The notes under the pieces are model-generated. The model saw nothing but the letters and a program-made list of their open reading frames with translations, did no database searches and was not told the origin of the DNA. This document shows, in pieces, positions 25,190-34,449 of a stretch of DNA of 64,000 nucleotides (its first letter is position 1; every line of letters begins with the position of its first letter). The stretch comes from Coriobacteriia bacterium (lineage in GTDB: Bacteria; Actinomycetota; Coriobacteriia; Coriobacteriales; UMGS124), in NCBI GenBank assembly GCA_018368455.1, contig JAGZEG010000004.1, forward strand, positions 161,776 through 225,775. Direction: 5' to 3'. A program made the translations under genes and the position numbers.

Positions 25190-27145
25190 TTATTCCGCCC
25201 GAGGGCCGTTCGCGTCCGCCGTCTGGGGCTGTGCCGTAGGTGTTCCCTGCGCCTCGGCGTTCTCGCCAGCGGGCGCGTCATCGCGCGCGGCAACATCCGG
25301 GCAACCCATCGGTCCGTAGGCGGGTGCAGCGATGATGCCGGCGGCACCCCGTGCCTCGTCGTCTTCCTCACAAGTGAGCTCGCTGGCCAGCGCCGCCTTG
25401 GCCATGAGCGTCGCGAGCACCGTGTACAGCAGGCCGACGGAGACCATGGCGATGAGGTAGCGCGCCGCCTCGACGTCCGTCGACACGGGGCACACCATGA
25501 GCGAGACGACCGTCATGAGGTAGGGGCTCAGCATGAGCAGGGTGCACCAGCGGCCCAGACGCACGCCCGTCTTCGTCTTGGCGACGACGTACAGGCAGAA
25601 CACCGGCAGCATCGTGGCCCACAGTCCCTGGTTGTACAGCACGCTGATGAGGGGGATGGACTTGGGCAGGTTGAACGCGTCCGTGGCGATGCTGTTGCCC
25701 GTGCCCGCGTCGGGCCAGCTCACGAAGCTATCGAGGAAGTCGGAGTTCGCCACCTCGCCGCTTGCGACCTTGACGACGAGCGACGGGTCGAACGAGAACC
25801 AGCCAGCCTCCATGCCCATCCAGCCCTCGAGCGTGCCGAGAGGATGCGCGGCGGCGAGGCGCGCCCACAGCGCCATGAACTGGGGGATGAGAGTGTCGTC
25901 GCGCAGCGAGCCGTCCTTGATGGGGTCGACGATCTCGTAGTCGAACTCCGAGGGGATGTCATCGAAGTCGATCCACAGGAAGTCGTTAATCAGCTGCTTG
26001 TCCTCGTCGGAGAACTCGTCGCCGTAGTACTTGACGTCGTGGGCCACCTGCTGAATGGGCACGGCGAGCGACTCCTGCTTACCACCGGGCTCGACGTCGA
26101 GGGCCGGCAGGACGAGGCGGGGGAACACGACGAGCATGACGACGGCGAGGAGCGCGCCGATGAGGGGCAGCAGCGCCCGCCCGCCCCAGCGCAGCTTCAT
26201 GAACGCGAGCGCGATGAGCGACGGGGCGACGACGTAGACGCCCGTCTTCTTGACGATGCAGATGGCCAGGCCCAACAGCAGCAGAGCGATGCAGGGCCAC
26301 GTCTTGCGCAGCAGCTCGCCGCGCGTGCGCACGACTTCGCAGAACAGCAGCGAGAAGTAGATGAACAGCACGGCCTGCAGCGTGTCCTTGACGATGGAGC
26401 AGAACATCATCGGGAAGAACGGGAATAGGCCGAAGAACAGCAGGATGCCCACGCAGAGCCCTCGGCGGGCACCGGCGCGGTGTAGGTAGCTGCAGACGAG
26501 CGAGAAGCCAAACGCCGCGGCGATGTACTGCAGGCAGATGAGGACGAACATGCCGTATGTACCGTCGCCCAGCAGCGCCCGGCCCATGTCGATGAACGCG
26601 CCGTACAGGTAGACGAGCAAGAACGGGTGGTGGTCGGACAGCGAGCCGCTGTAATACTCGTAAACCTGCCAGCTCGTGTCGTACCACAGCGTGCCGGGGA
26701 ACAGCCAGACGAGGTAGGGCAGCCAGCACAGCATGATGAGCACGGCGCCTGTGATGATGTCGGCCTTGTTCCACCCGAAGCGCAAGATGCGCGGACGCTT
26801 GGGGTCGCTGGCGGGGTCGGCGACGGCGTCGGTTACGCGGGCGATCGCGTCAGGGGAGAGGCCGGCCTCACGGGCGACGCGGATCGCGGCGGCCTTTCGA
26901 GCGCGGCGCTGGGCGGGCCGGCGCACGAACAGGTGGTAGGCACCCTCAAAGCCGCCGACGAACAGCGCGAGGCACACGAACAGCCGCAGCACGAAGGCGG
27001 GATCTGTCGGGTCGATGCGCCCGCTGTTCGACCCGGCGTAGTCTCCCAGGGCGTAGAGGATGCCCAGCACGACGGGAATGATCGTGGGCAGGCCGAACCA
27101 GCGCAAGGCGGGGCTGACCGCCGTTGAGGTCTCGCGTGAAGTCAT
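25190..27145 (-). CDS. Multi-pass membrane protein, DUF6020/GT-C glycosyltransferase-like
   Basis: The protein has 651 residues. It has about 12-14 hydrophobic segments, with an N-terminal pair (about 15-70), then LPYLVWLFPGTLWYDTSWQVYEYY (about 165-188) and the luminal loop SDHHPFLLVYLYG that resemble the acidic first-loop region of GT-C glycosyltransferases and the DUF6020 family. A long external loop lies between about 415 and 520. The C-terminus is hydrophilic. It is expressed after the polyprenyl-phosphate glycosyltransferase at 27241, a pairing expected if that enzyme makes the lipid-linked sugar donor and this one transfers it to a surface acceptor. The specific acceptor is unknown. 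The start at 27145 has a modest GGAAAAG. Confidence 0.65.
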   Translation of the reverse strand: MTSRETSTAVSPALRWFGLPTIIPVVLGILYALGDYAGSNSGRIDPTDPAFVLRLFVCLALFVGGFEGAYHLFVRRPAQRRARKAAAIRVAREAGLSPDAIARVTDAVADPASDPKRPRILRFGWNKADIITGAVLIMLCWLPYLVWLFPGTLWYDTSWQVYEYYSGSLSDHHPFLLVYLYGAFIDMGRALLGDGTYGMFVLICLQYIAAAFGFSLVCSYLHRAGARRGLCVGILLFFGLFPFFPMMFCSIVKDTLQAVLFIYFSLLFCEVVRTRGELLRKTWPCIALLLLGLAICIVKKTGVYVVAPSLIALAFMKLRWGGRALLPLIGALLAVVMLVVFPRLVLPALDVEPGGKQESLAVPIQQVAHDVKYYGDEFSDEDKQLINDFLWIDFDDIPSEFDYEIVDPIKDGSLRDDTLIPQFMALWARLAAAHPLGTLEGWMGMEAGWFSFDPSLVVKVASGEVANSDFLDSFVSWPDAGTGNSIATDAFNLPKSIPLISVLYNQGLWATMLPVFCLYVVAKTKTGVRLGRWCTLLMLSPYLMTVVSLMVCPVSTDVEAARYLIAMVSVGLLYTVLATLMAKAALASELTCEEDDEARGAAGIIAAPAYGPMGCPDVAARDDAPAGENAEAQGTPTAQPQTADANGPRAE

Positions 27146-27240
27146 CTTTTCCGAATCCCTTCCGGTTACGCGAGCGGGACGCCGGCCGAATCGGTCGCGT
27201 CCCGCTGTCTGCTCAGGCCATGCGATCGAGGTGCGCGGTG

Positions 27241-28284
27241 CTAGGCGCGGATGGCGTGCTCGTCGCTCGAGGCGGGGTTGCCCTGGTCGTTCTCGAGGCG
27301 ACGGCGCCACATCAGCTCGTTGAGGTCGATCTCGAACGTCTTGCGCGCCTTGTGTGCTGTGCCGTCGAGGATGAGGCCCGTCGAGATCATGAGCAGGCCC
27401 ATGACGACGAGCAGCATGGACACGACGAGCGTCGGCACGCGCGGTACGAGGTGCGTCGCGAAGAACTCGGCGACGACGCTGCCGAAGAACGCGCAGCCCA
27501 CGATGATGAGGATGAGACCGAGGAGACCGAAGAACAGCAGGGGGCGATACTCGCGCACGAGGTTGAAAATCATGCCGATGACCTTGGCACCGTCAACGAC
27601 GGAGTTGATCTTCGACTCGGAGCCCTCGGGGCGGTCGCGATAGGCGATGGGCACCTCGATAAGCTTCATGTTCTTGTCGAGTGCGTGGATCGTCATCTCG
27701 GTCTCGAGCTCGAAGCCACGCGACAGAACGGGCAGCGTCTTTGTGAAGCCGAAGCCCATGGCGCGATAGCCGGTCATGATGTCGCGCACCTTTGAGCGGA
27801 ACAGCAGGTTGATCATGCCGCGCACGAGGCGGTTGCCCAGCCCGTGCAGCACGGACTTGTTCTCCTCGAAGTACGTCGTCGACAGGCGGTCGCCGTTGAC
27901 CATGTCGTAGCCCTCGTCGAGCACGAGGCGCACCATCTCGGGCGCGGCCTCGGCGGGATACGTGTCGTCGCCGTCAACCATGATATAGCAGTCGGCGTCG
28001 ATGTCGCGCATCATCGAGCGCACGACGTTGCCCTTGCCTCGGCGCTCCTCGCGACGCACGTGCGCACCGGCCTCGCGGGCAAGGCGGGACGTGTCGTCGG
28101 TGGAGTTGTTGTCGTAGACCCAGATGGCGGCGCCGGGAAGCTCGCGCTTGAAGTCGCTGACAACTTTGGCGATGGAGATCGCCTCGTTGTAGCAGGGGAT
28201 GATGACTGCCACGCGTTCGTAGCTGCGGGTAGAACCCCCATTCGCTTCGGGGGTGGACGCGCTGTCGGATCGGTTGCTGCTCAT
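27241..28284 (-). CDS. GT2-family glycosyltransferase (polyprenyl-phosphate sugar synthase-like)
   Basis: The protein has 347 residues. An N-terminal GT-A domain begins VAVIIPCYNEAISIAKVV. The nucleotide-sugar binding DGDD motif is in YIMVDGDDTYPAEA (about 100-112), and RGFELETEM and YRDRPEGSESKIN are typical of DPM1/GtrB-type enzymes. Two C-terminal helices (about 240-265 and 278-305) anchor it in the membrane. Such enzymes transfer mannose or glucose from a nucleotide donor onto undecaprenyl phosphate for use outside the cell. It lies just before the GT-C-like protein and probably feeds it. Confidence 0.85.
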   Translation of the reverse strand: MSSNRSDSASTPEANGGSTRSYERVAVIIPCYNEAISIAKVVSDFKRELPGAAIWVYDNNSTDDTSRLAREAGAHVRREERRGKGNVVRSMMRDIDADCYIMVDGDDTYPAEAAPEMVRLVLDEGYDMVNGDRLSTTYFEENKSVLHGLGNRLVRGMINLLFRSKVRDIMTGYRAMGFGFTKTLPVLSRGFELETEMTIHALDKNMKLIEVPIAYRDRPEGSESKINSVVDGAKVIGMIFNLVREYRPLLFFGLLGLILIIVGCAFFGSVVAEFFATHLVPRVPTLVVSMLLVVMGLLMISTGLILDGTAHKARKTFEIDLNELMWRRRLENDQGNPASSDEHAIRA

Positions 28285-28428
28285 GTGGTCCGCTGCTTCC
28301 TTGGCCGATGGTCCGTATACACAGGGTAGGGCTCGATTTTCAATAGTACAAGGTACGCGTCCGAGTCCTCAAGAACCCCAACGAGCTGAATGATTTCTCA
28401 AAAAGCGTTGTTCGCGCACGGCGAAAGG

Positions 28429-29316
28429 CTATCGGCAGCCGTGCTGTTCGCGGACGGCTGCGATGGCGTCGAGCGCGTTGATGACGCTCGCCTCGGCGTT
28501 GGGGCCGATCTCGAACGCGCACAGCCCCTTGAGTACGTCCATGGCGTTGGCGACGGCCACGCCGTGGGGCAGCAGGCGCATCATGCCAGCGTCGTTCATG
28601 GAGTCGCCGAAGCCCAGGGCCTGCTCGGGCGTCGCGCCGAGGGCATCGAGCACCTGGCGGATGCCGTCCGCCTTGTCGACGCCGTGGATGAGCGCGTCTA
28701 TCCAGTGATCGCCGCACGGCGCGAAGTCGATGCGGCCTTCCATGAGCGGGGCGAAGCGCTTGACGACGTCCATTGCGACGGGGTTGACCGTGATGACGGC
28801 CGCCTTGAGGACGGGGCCGTCGGGCAGGGCGCCGCGAGACAGAGCAGGCGCGTCCTCGAGGCTGCTGCTGCGCCCGCGCAGGTAGTCCGCCTCGCGCTCT
28901 AGGACGTAGCCGCGCCTGTCGTTGTAGATGGCCATGCCCATGGGCTCGGCGTCGTCAAAGGCGAGGCGAGCCAGGTCGAGCACCGTTGCGCGGTCGTACT
29001 CGAGGTGGCGCAGCGACGCCCCGTCGAGCACGACGTCCATGCCGTTGCCGGCGACGAAGCTGATGCGCTGTGCCTGCGCACCGAACGGATCCTGGACGCC
29101 GAGCAGCGTGCGGCCCGTCGTGGGGACGAAGTGCACGCCCGTGGCCTGCAAGCGGTCTATGACGCGCTGCGTCTGCGGCGGCAGCGTCGAGTCGGGCAGC
29201 AGCAGCGTGCCGTCCATGTCGGTGAACACGGCGCGCAGCTCACAGGCGATCGAGGGGTCGAGCAGCGCGGAAAGCCCCCTGTGCGGGGCTGCGGCGGATG
29301 TCGTGACGTGCGTCAT
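28429..29316 (-). CDS. HAD-superfamily (Cof-type) phosphatase
   Basis: The protein has 295 residues; ATG 29316 follows AGGAGA closely. HAD motif I is FTDMDGTLL (about 32-40), motif II is the Thr in FVPTTGR, motif III is the Lys in VDKADGIRQ and motif IV is GFGDSMNDAGMM. The large insertion between motifs II and III marks the C2B (Cof) cap subgroup, which hydrolyses sugar phosphates and other small phosphates. No substrate can be assigned. It stands between the glycosyltransferases and an ATP-grasp homologue on the same strand. Confidence 0.88.
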   Translation of the reverse strand: MTHVTTSAAAPHRGLSALLDPSIACELRAVFTDMDGTLLLPDSTLPPQTQRVIDRLQATGVHFVPTTGRTLLGVQDPFGAQAQRISFVAGNGMDVVLDGASLRHLEYDRATVLDLARLAFDDAEPMGMAIYNDRRGYVLEREADYLRGRSSSLEDAPALSRGALPDGPVLKAAVITVNPVAMDVVKRFAPLMEGRIDFAPCGDHWIDALIHGVDKADGIRQVLDALGATPEQALGFGDSMNDAGMMRLLPHGVAVANAMDVLKGLCAFEIGPNAEASVINALDAIAAVREQHGCR

Positions 29317-29363
29317 GGGCTCTCCTTGGCTGAAGCCGGGCCGTCGTTGCTGGCGTGCGAGCC

Positions 29364-30413
29364 CTATCGACCGCGCTCGGCGGCAATGGCGACGAGCTGG
29401 TCGACGATGGTGGCGAGGTCGATGTCCGCCGCACGGGCGGCGATGGCGAGCGGTGCGTCCTCGGCGAGCGAGGGCGCGGGGTCGACGCCCAGCACGAGCG
29501 CACGCCCCCCGTCCCATATGAGCCGCACGTTGCCGAGGTCGCGACAGCCTGCGGCCAGGTAGGCGTCGACGGCGGCGCGCTCAAGCTCGCTGCGAGCGGC
29601 TTGAGCGTCCTGCTCGCGCGGGGACAGCGACGCTGGGCGCACGGGTGCGACGAAGCGGGTGTCTGCGGGGGCATCGCGCACGATCTCGACGGGCGGCAGC
29701 GCGAGCACGTCGTCCGCGTCACCAAGCACCGGCACGATGACCTCGGCGCCCTCGGCCCACTCCTGCACGAGCGCCGTCTGGTTCGGTGCGTCGAGACTGG
29801 CGAACACGTCCTGCAAGGCACGGCTGAGCGCCTCGGGCGTCGAGACGCGTCGCGGGCTCATCCCACAGCCTGCGACCTGCGGCTTCACGCACAGAGGAAA
29901 GCCGCCCGGTATGACCTGCTCCACGAGGTCGAGGAGCTCGGAGGCGCGCAGCATGTCGACGGCGTCAGCGCCGAGCGATACGGCGCGGGGCGCGACGGCC
30001 GCGACGGCGTCGCCTTCGAAGGAGGCGCGCTCGAGGGCTGCGGCGACGTACCCGCGGTCGGCCAGCGAGCGCCGCACGATGGCAGGGCTGCCGACGAACG
30101 GGAGCCCCATCAGGAAGAGGACGTCCTGCACGCTGCCGTCGAACGATCCCGTCGCATGGCCGGACGGCGCGCAGGAGAGCGGCCAGACGACGTCGGCGTG
30201 GAAGCCGCGCAGCGTCGAAAGCGCCTCGAATCCGTTCGTGCGGCTCAGGTGTAGCGGGGCGACGTCGTGGCCCGCGTCGCTCAGCGCGTCGTGCAGCCAC
30301 TGCGCCGGAGCGAGCAGGCGTCGCGCCTCCTCGTCGAGGGGCGTGCCCTCGCGGGCGGCGCGTTCGACGTCTGCCGGGACGCCGCTCGTCAGGATGGCCA
30401 CCTTCAGTCCCAT
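29364..30413 (-). CDS. D-alanine-D-alanine ligase-like ATP-grasp protein, probably divergent function
   Basis: The protein has 349 residues and its layout follows Ddl: an N-terminal domain (KVAILTSG), the segment LMGLPFVGSPAIVRRSLADRGY where Ddl has its GxxYTGS/K region, FPLCVKPQVAGCGMSPRRV where Ddl has VKPAxEGSSxGV, and a C-terminal GCRDLGNVRLIWDGG...VLGVDPAPSL where Ddl has the metal-binding ExNxxPG. Several residues normally used for ATP and Mg binding are altered: the Asn of ExNxxP is Asp and the preceding Glu is Gly. It could be a ligase of different specificity or a catalytically weakened paralogue. It is not within a cell-division cluster. Confidence 0.6.
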   Translation of the reverse strand: MGLKVAILTSGVPADVERAAREGTPLDEEARRLLAPAQWLHDALSDAGHDVAPLHLSRTNGFEALSTLRGFHADVVWPLSCAPSGHATGSFDGSVQDVLFLMGLPFVGSPAIVRRSLADRGYVAAALERASFEGDAVAAVAPRAVSLGADAVDMLRASELLDLVEQVIPGGFPLCVKPQVAGCGMSPRRVSTPEALSRALQDVFASLDAPNQTALVQEWAEGAEVIVPVLGDADDVLALPPVEIVRDAPADTRFVAPVRPASLSPREQDAQAARSELERAAVDAYLAAGCRDLGNVRLIWDGGRALVLGVDPAPSLAEDAPLAIAARAADIDLATIVDQLVAIAAERGR

Positions 30414-30442
30414 GGGACATGTTCCTCTCTGCTGGGTGAGTG

Positions 30443-30480
30443 CGCGCGGCTCGTCTTCCGGGCGGGAGACGAGCCGCGCG
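30443..30480 (-). terminator. Hairpin after ricT
   Basis: A 14-bp perfect GC-rich stem (left arm CGCGCGGCTCGTCT) with a 10-base loop sits 5 bp after the ricT stop. There is no T-run on the minus strand, so termination may be incomplete or Rho-assisted. Confidence 0.55.
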
Positions 30481-30485
30481 ATACG

Positions 30486-32228
30486 CTACTTCTGAGGCGC
30501 GCTCGCGCCTGTGCCTGCGCCGCCCTTGTCGCCGGGCCTTCTGCGACGGCGCTGCGGGGCGTCGGCTCCCTGGTTTTGGCTAGAGCCGGCCTCGGCATCA
30601 GCGCGTCCGCGTCGCGTGCGCGGCGTCTGGTCGCCACCCTGGGGAGCGACGTGCTGCCTGCGGGCGCGCGGGGCGCCGCCCTCGCCAGGGCCACCGCTCT
30701 GCGAGCCGTCGCCGCGCGTGCGCTTGGGCGTGTTGCCGGGTCGCGACGCTGGGGTCGTCTCCGGGCGGGCGGCTCGCGTCGTCTCGGGGGCGCTTGCTGC
30801 CACCGGGGCGTCGCTGACCGTGTGGTGACGTCGCACGCGCTTCTGGGGCTGCTGGCGTCCGCCCGTGCTCGCGGCGTCGGCGGCCGGGGCCCCTCCACTG
30901 CGCGCACCTGCCGGCGCGCTCTGACGCCGAGGCTGCTGCCCGCGATCCGCTCCGGCGCGTCCCGCTGCGCTTGGCGCGTCCTGCTTGCCGCGGCGCTGGC
31001 CGCCGGAGCCCGAGCCCGGCGTCATCGGCGTGTCGGTGCCTGCCCGCCCCGTGCTCTGGCGGCGGGGACGCATGCCTTTGCGGCCGGCCGGGCGATCTGC
31101 GCTCGCCGCGTCGGCTGCCTCGCCGCGCCGCTCGCCTACCGAGGCCTGGGCGCCTGCGCGACCGCTCGCCGTGCCGCTAGCTCCTGCGCGAGAGCGCTTG
31201 CTTGCGCCCGAGCCCATCGACGCGCCCGAAGCCGTGTCCGCTCGCGACGAGCGGCGCGCGCGAGGAGAGAGCAGCGAGCTGTCGAGCTCATACGCCTCGG
31301 GGTTGTTTTGGCGGTCGAGGTCTGCCAACTGCGCCATGATCTCTGCCGTGCCGAGGGCCTCGAGCGCGTCGCGGCTCACGGTGTCAGGGCGCAGTGGCGA
31401 GCCCTGCTGCTCGCAGCGCTTGCGGCACGCATCGGAGCACGTCATGTCAGCGAGCGGCACCGTAAAGGACTTGCCGTTCTCTAGGCGCATCGTGATAGTC
31501 TCGCGTGGCGTGTTGTATTCGACGATCTTTGCCTTGCCCAGCGGGGTGTCGATGAGCGCGTTGCGCTTGGGCGCGCGCGTCTTGAAGTCCTTGTACGCCT
31601 CGAACTCGTAGCGCAGGCAACACATGAGGCGGCCGCACATGCCCGAGATCTTTGCGGAGTTCAGCGGCAGGTCCTGCTCTTTGGCCATGCGGATGGATAC
31701 GGGCTCGAACTTCCCGCCGAAGCGCGCACAGCACAGCTCCTGGCCGCACGGGGCGAACCCGCCAATGAGGCGCACCTCGTCGCGCACGCCGATCTGGCGC
31801 ATGTCGACGCGCGTGTGGAAGCGGCTCGCCAGGTCGCGCACGAGCTCGCGAAAGTCGATGCGCTCCTCGGCCGCGAAGTAAAACACGGCCTTTTCTCCGC
31901 CGAAGAGAAACTCTATGCCGACGGGCTTCATATCGAGCTCGTGGGCCTTGATGAGCTCGCGGAACACCGGCATGGCGGCGTCTCCCTGCTCGGCGAGCTC
32001 GTCCGCCCTGGCAAGGTCCTCGTCGGTGGCGATGCGCAGCACAGGCTTGAGGTCGCCCTTGATCTCGCTTTTGGGCGCGTCGAACGGCGCAGACGTCGCC
32101 AGTCCGATCTCGGTGCCGCGCTCGGTGGACACGATGACATGGTCGCCGGCGGACGCCCCGGTCGAACCGGGGGAGAACCAGAGGTCCTGCGCCGAGAAGT
32201 GCATCCTGACGGGAATCACGAGTGGCAC
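30486..32228 (-). CDS. ricT: PSP1/RicT-family regulator with long basic disordered tail
   Basis: The protein has 580 residues. The GTG at 32228 is preceded by AAGGAGA and lies within the end of holB. Residues 1 to about 270 form a RicT/YaaT domain: FRELVRDLA, IGVRDEVRLIGGFAPCGQELCCARFGG, and KISGMCGRLMCCLRYE, including the conserved cysteines that in RicT of Bacillus bind a 4Fe-4S cluster. RicT works with RicA/RicF to steer RNase Y in mRNA processing. The remaining roughly 300 residues are low-complexity, rich in Arg, Gly, Ala, Ser and Gln (for example PQRRRRRPGDKGG at the end) and have no counterpart in ordinary RicT proteins of about 270-300 residues. The operon tmk-holB-ricT is the classical order. 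Confidence 0.88.
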   Translation of the reverse strand: MPLVIPVRMHFSAQDLWFSPGSTGASAGDHVIVSTERGTEIGLATSAPFDAPKSEIKGDLKPVLRIATDEDLARADELAEQGDAAMPVFRELIKAHELDMKPVGIEFLFGGEKAVFYFAAEERIDFRELVRDLASRFHTRVDMRQIGVRDEVRLIGGFAPCGQELCCARFGGKFEPVSIRMAKEQDLPLNSAKISGMCGRLMCCLRYEFEAYKDFKTRAPKRNALIDTPLGKAKIVEYNTPRETITMRLENGKSFTVPLADMTCSDACRKRCEQQGSPLRPDTVSRDALEALGTAEIMAQLADLDRQNNPEAYELDSSLLSPRARRSSRADTASGASMGSGASKRSRAGASGTASGRAGAQASVGERRGEAADAASADRPAGRKGMRPRRQSTGRAGTDTPMTPGSGSGGQRRGKQDAPSAAGRAGADRGQQPRRQSAPAGARSGGAPAADAASTGGRQQPQKRVRRHHTVSDAPVAASAPETTRAARPETTPASRPGNTPKRTRGDGSQSGGPGEGGAPRARRQHVAPQGGDQTPRTRRGRADAEAGSSQNQGADAPQRRRRRPGDKGGAGTGASAPQK

Positions 32229-33346
32229 GTGAGCATCTCCTTGATATCGAACAGCATGGCCTCGAGGGCCAGCTGGGGCGAAACGTTGGCGCGCACCTGG
32301 CGCATGGCCTCGTCGACGCGCATGAGCGCCCGGGTGCAGCCGTCGACGCCGAGCCGGGCGGCAAGCGCGCTGGATACGCGCGCGAAGTCGTCGCAGAACG
32401 GCGCCTCCTCGCGGCCGGACGCGCACACGAGCGCGTCGCGCAGTAGGCAACGCTGCGCCGCGAACAGCTCCATGATACCCGAACGCTCCCGGGCGGACAG
32501 CTCGCGCTTCTGGCGCTCCTCGAGCTCCTTCATCGCCCCGGACGTCATCCAGCTCGCGTTCTCGTCGAGCACGGCCTGCTGGGCGTCCTTGAGGTCCGCC
32601 AGCGGCGCCTTTGCCGCGAGTACGGCCTGCTTTGCGGCATCGAGCACGTCGAGAGCGTCGGCGCGGGGTAACACCTCAAGGGCGTGCAGAGCGGAGCGGC
32701 GGGCGTCCTGGCGGGCCTGCGAGCCGAGGAAGCCGCGGGCCTGGGTGGGCGAGGAACAACAACCCAACGCGCGCCTGCACAGGCCGACAGGCGTGCCGAG
32801 CTCGTCGGAGAGCGCCTGGGCGGCCGCGTCGACGGGAATGGAGCGGAACGGTACGACCTGGCAGCGCGAGAGCACCGTGGGCAATATGGCGTCGTGCGTT
32901 GTGCCCAGCAGGATGAACGTGATGTGGGCGGGCGGCTCCTCAAGCGACTTGAGCAGCGCGTTTGCCGTCGCGGGCGTCAGCGTCTCCGCCTCGTCCATGA
33001 TGTAGACCTTGTTGCTGGAGCGAATGGGCGCCAGCGAGAGGTCGTCGATGAGTGCGCGAATCTGGGCGATGAGGTAGCCCTGCGCGCTCTGCGGCTGCAG
33101 CAGGTGGACGTCGGGGTGAACGCGCCGGGCGACACGCACGCAGTCGTCGCAGGCCCCGCAGCCGCCTTCGGGGCAGACGATGGCTTGCGCCAGCGCGTAC
33201 GCAGCGTCGAGCTTGCCGGACCCGGGAGGGCCTACAAAAAGGTAGGCGTGGCTTATGCGCTTCTGATCGATGGCGCTTCCCAGAAACGCGCGCACGCTGT
33301 CCTGGCTGGTGAGGCTGCGCGCCAGCAGGCTCTTATCACTCGGCAT
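32216..33346 (-). CDS. holB: DNA polymerase III delta-prime subunit
   Basis: The protein has 376 residues and is a clamp-loader AAA+ subunit. Walker A is FVGPPGSGK (about 37-45), the zinc knuckle CPEGGCGACDDC follows at about 58-69, the Walker B-like strand is VYIMDEAETL, and the SRC motif is in PTVLSRCQVV. ATG 33346 lies 8 bases after GGAGG and inside the end of tmk (11-bp overlap). It loads the sliding clamp as part of the DnaX complex. The C-terminal third is less conserved, as usual. Confidence 0.93.
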   Translation of the reverse strand: MPSDKSLLARSLTSQDSVRAFLGSAIDQKRISHAYLFVGPPGSGKLDAAYALAQAIVCPEGGCGACDDCVRVARRVHPDVHLLQPQSAQGYLIAQIRALIDDLSLAPIRSSNKVYIMDEAETLTPATANALLKSLEEPPAHITFILLGTTHDAILPTVLSRCQVVPFRSIPVDAAAQALSDELGTPVGLCRRALGCCSSPTQARGFLGSQARQDARRSALHALEVLPRADALDVLDAAKQAVLAAKAPLADLKDAQQAVLDENASWMTSGAMKELEERQKRELSARERSGIMELFAAQRCLLRDALVCASGREEAPFCDDFARVSSALAARLGVDGCTRALMRVDEAMRQVRANVSPQLALEAMLFDIKEMLTCHS

Positions 33347-34052
33347 GCTCGCACGCCTCCTGTGCCCGGGCGTAGGGCGGTAGCTCGAGCGCGTCGGCCA
33401 GCGCCGCGCGGATGCGCTCGTAGACGTCCCCGACGCTGCCGGTTGCGTCCACGACGCGCACGCGCTGCGGGTCGGCCTCTGCCACGCGCGCAAAACCGTC
33501 GCGCACGCGCTGCTGAAATGACGTCCCCTCGAGCTCAAGGCGGTCGGGGCCGTCGCCTGCCTGTTCGGCGCGAGCGAGCGAGGCAGCGGGGTCGAGGTCG
33601 AGCAACAGCGTGCGATCGGGGGTGATGCCGGAGCAGGCCAGGCGGTTAGCGGCGTCGACGGCGTCCATGCCCAGGTCGCGCGCGTGACCCTGATAGGCCG
33701 CCGTCGAGTCGAAGAACCGATCGCTGACGACGACGGCGCCCCGCTCAAGGGCGGGGCGAATGACCTGGGCGACGAGCTGGGCGCGCGCCGCCTCGTAGAG
33801 CAGCAGCTCGCAGACGGGGTCCATGCCCGCGCTCGCGACGTCGAGCAGCACGGCACGGATGCGCTCGCCGATGGCGGTGCCTCCGGGCTCTCGCAGGCGC
33901 ACGACCTCGCGTCCCAGCGCGGCGGCTCCGGCGCACACGAGGGCGCACTGCGTCGTCTTTCCGGCCCCGTCGACGCCTTCGAGCGTGATGAACGCGCCGG
34001 TCTCGCGCGCGGGGGCCGTCGCTGACGGGGCGTGCTGTCCGTTTTTCGTCAT
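33336..34052 (-). CDS. tmk: Thymidylate kinase
   Basis: The protein has 238 residues, slightly longer than the 205-215 norm because of about 20 extra N-terminal residues. P-loop LEGVDGAGKTT, the DR(F/Y) motif in VVSDRFFDSTAAYQG, and the substrate-binding REPGGTAIGERIR are all present. It converts dTMP to dTDP. First gene of the tmk-holB-ricT operon; GAGAGG stands just before the ATG. Confidence 0.95.
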   Translation of the reverse strand: MTKNGQHAPSATAPARETGAFITLEGVDGAGKTTQCALVCAGAAALGREVVRLREPGGTAIGERIRAVLLDVASAGMDPVCELLLYEAARAQLVAQVIRPALERGAVVVSDRFFDSTAAYQGHARDLGMDAVDAANRLACSGITPDRTLLLDLDPAASLARAEQAGDGPDRLELEGTSFQQRVRDGFARVAEADPQRVRVVDATGSVGDVYERIRAALADALELPPYARAQEACEHAE

Positions 34053-34251
34053 GGCCTCTCTCCGCTCGGGCGCCGGTTAAATGTGCTCACTACTTTAGAG
34101 CGTTTTGGCCACACGCCCGTGATGGTGGGGCGCGCGGCGTAAAAAATACCGTCGCCCCGCGTAAAAATGTGCACGTGCGTCGCGATTCGGTGGCGGCAGC
34201 GGTCGGAAAGAGAAAATGGGGCCGTTTGCCTGGTATGGGTCTGCGCGTGTG

Positions 34252-34260
34252 TGCTATAGT
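34252..34260 (+). promoter_or_regulatory. Extended -10 promoter, probably for fsa-rho
   Basis: TGCTATAGT carries the TGn extension directly before a TATAGT hexamer, 190 bp before fsa; no good -35 is seen. The rest of 34053-34449 holds no gene; it would carry a leader of about 180 nt for fsa and the tmk promoter. Confidence 0.5.
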
Positions 34261-34449
34261 CCCTTCAATCGCAGCGAACTCGTCGCTCCTCCGCCTTTTT
34301 CACATCGTGACATCATTGGGATCTGTCGTGACGTCGTGCCGTATCGTGGCCGCGTATCGGCGCACATATTCCCAGAGGACGCCACCTTGTCTTTGGCGCC
34401 GGCCGGCGTGATCGCTCCTTTCGTATCCCTTCAAAAAGAAGGAGTCACC

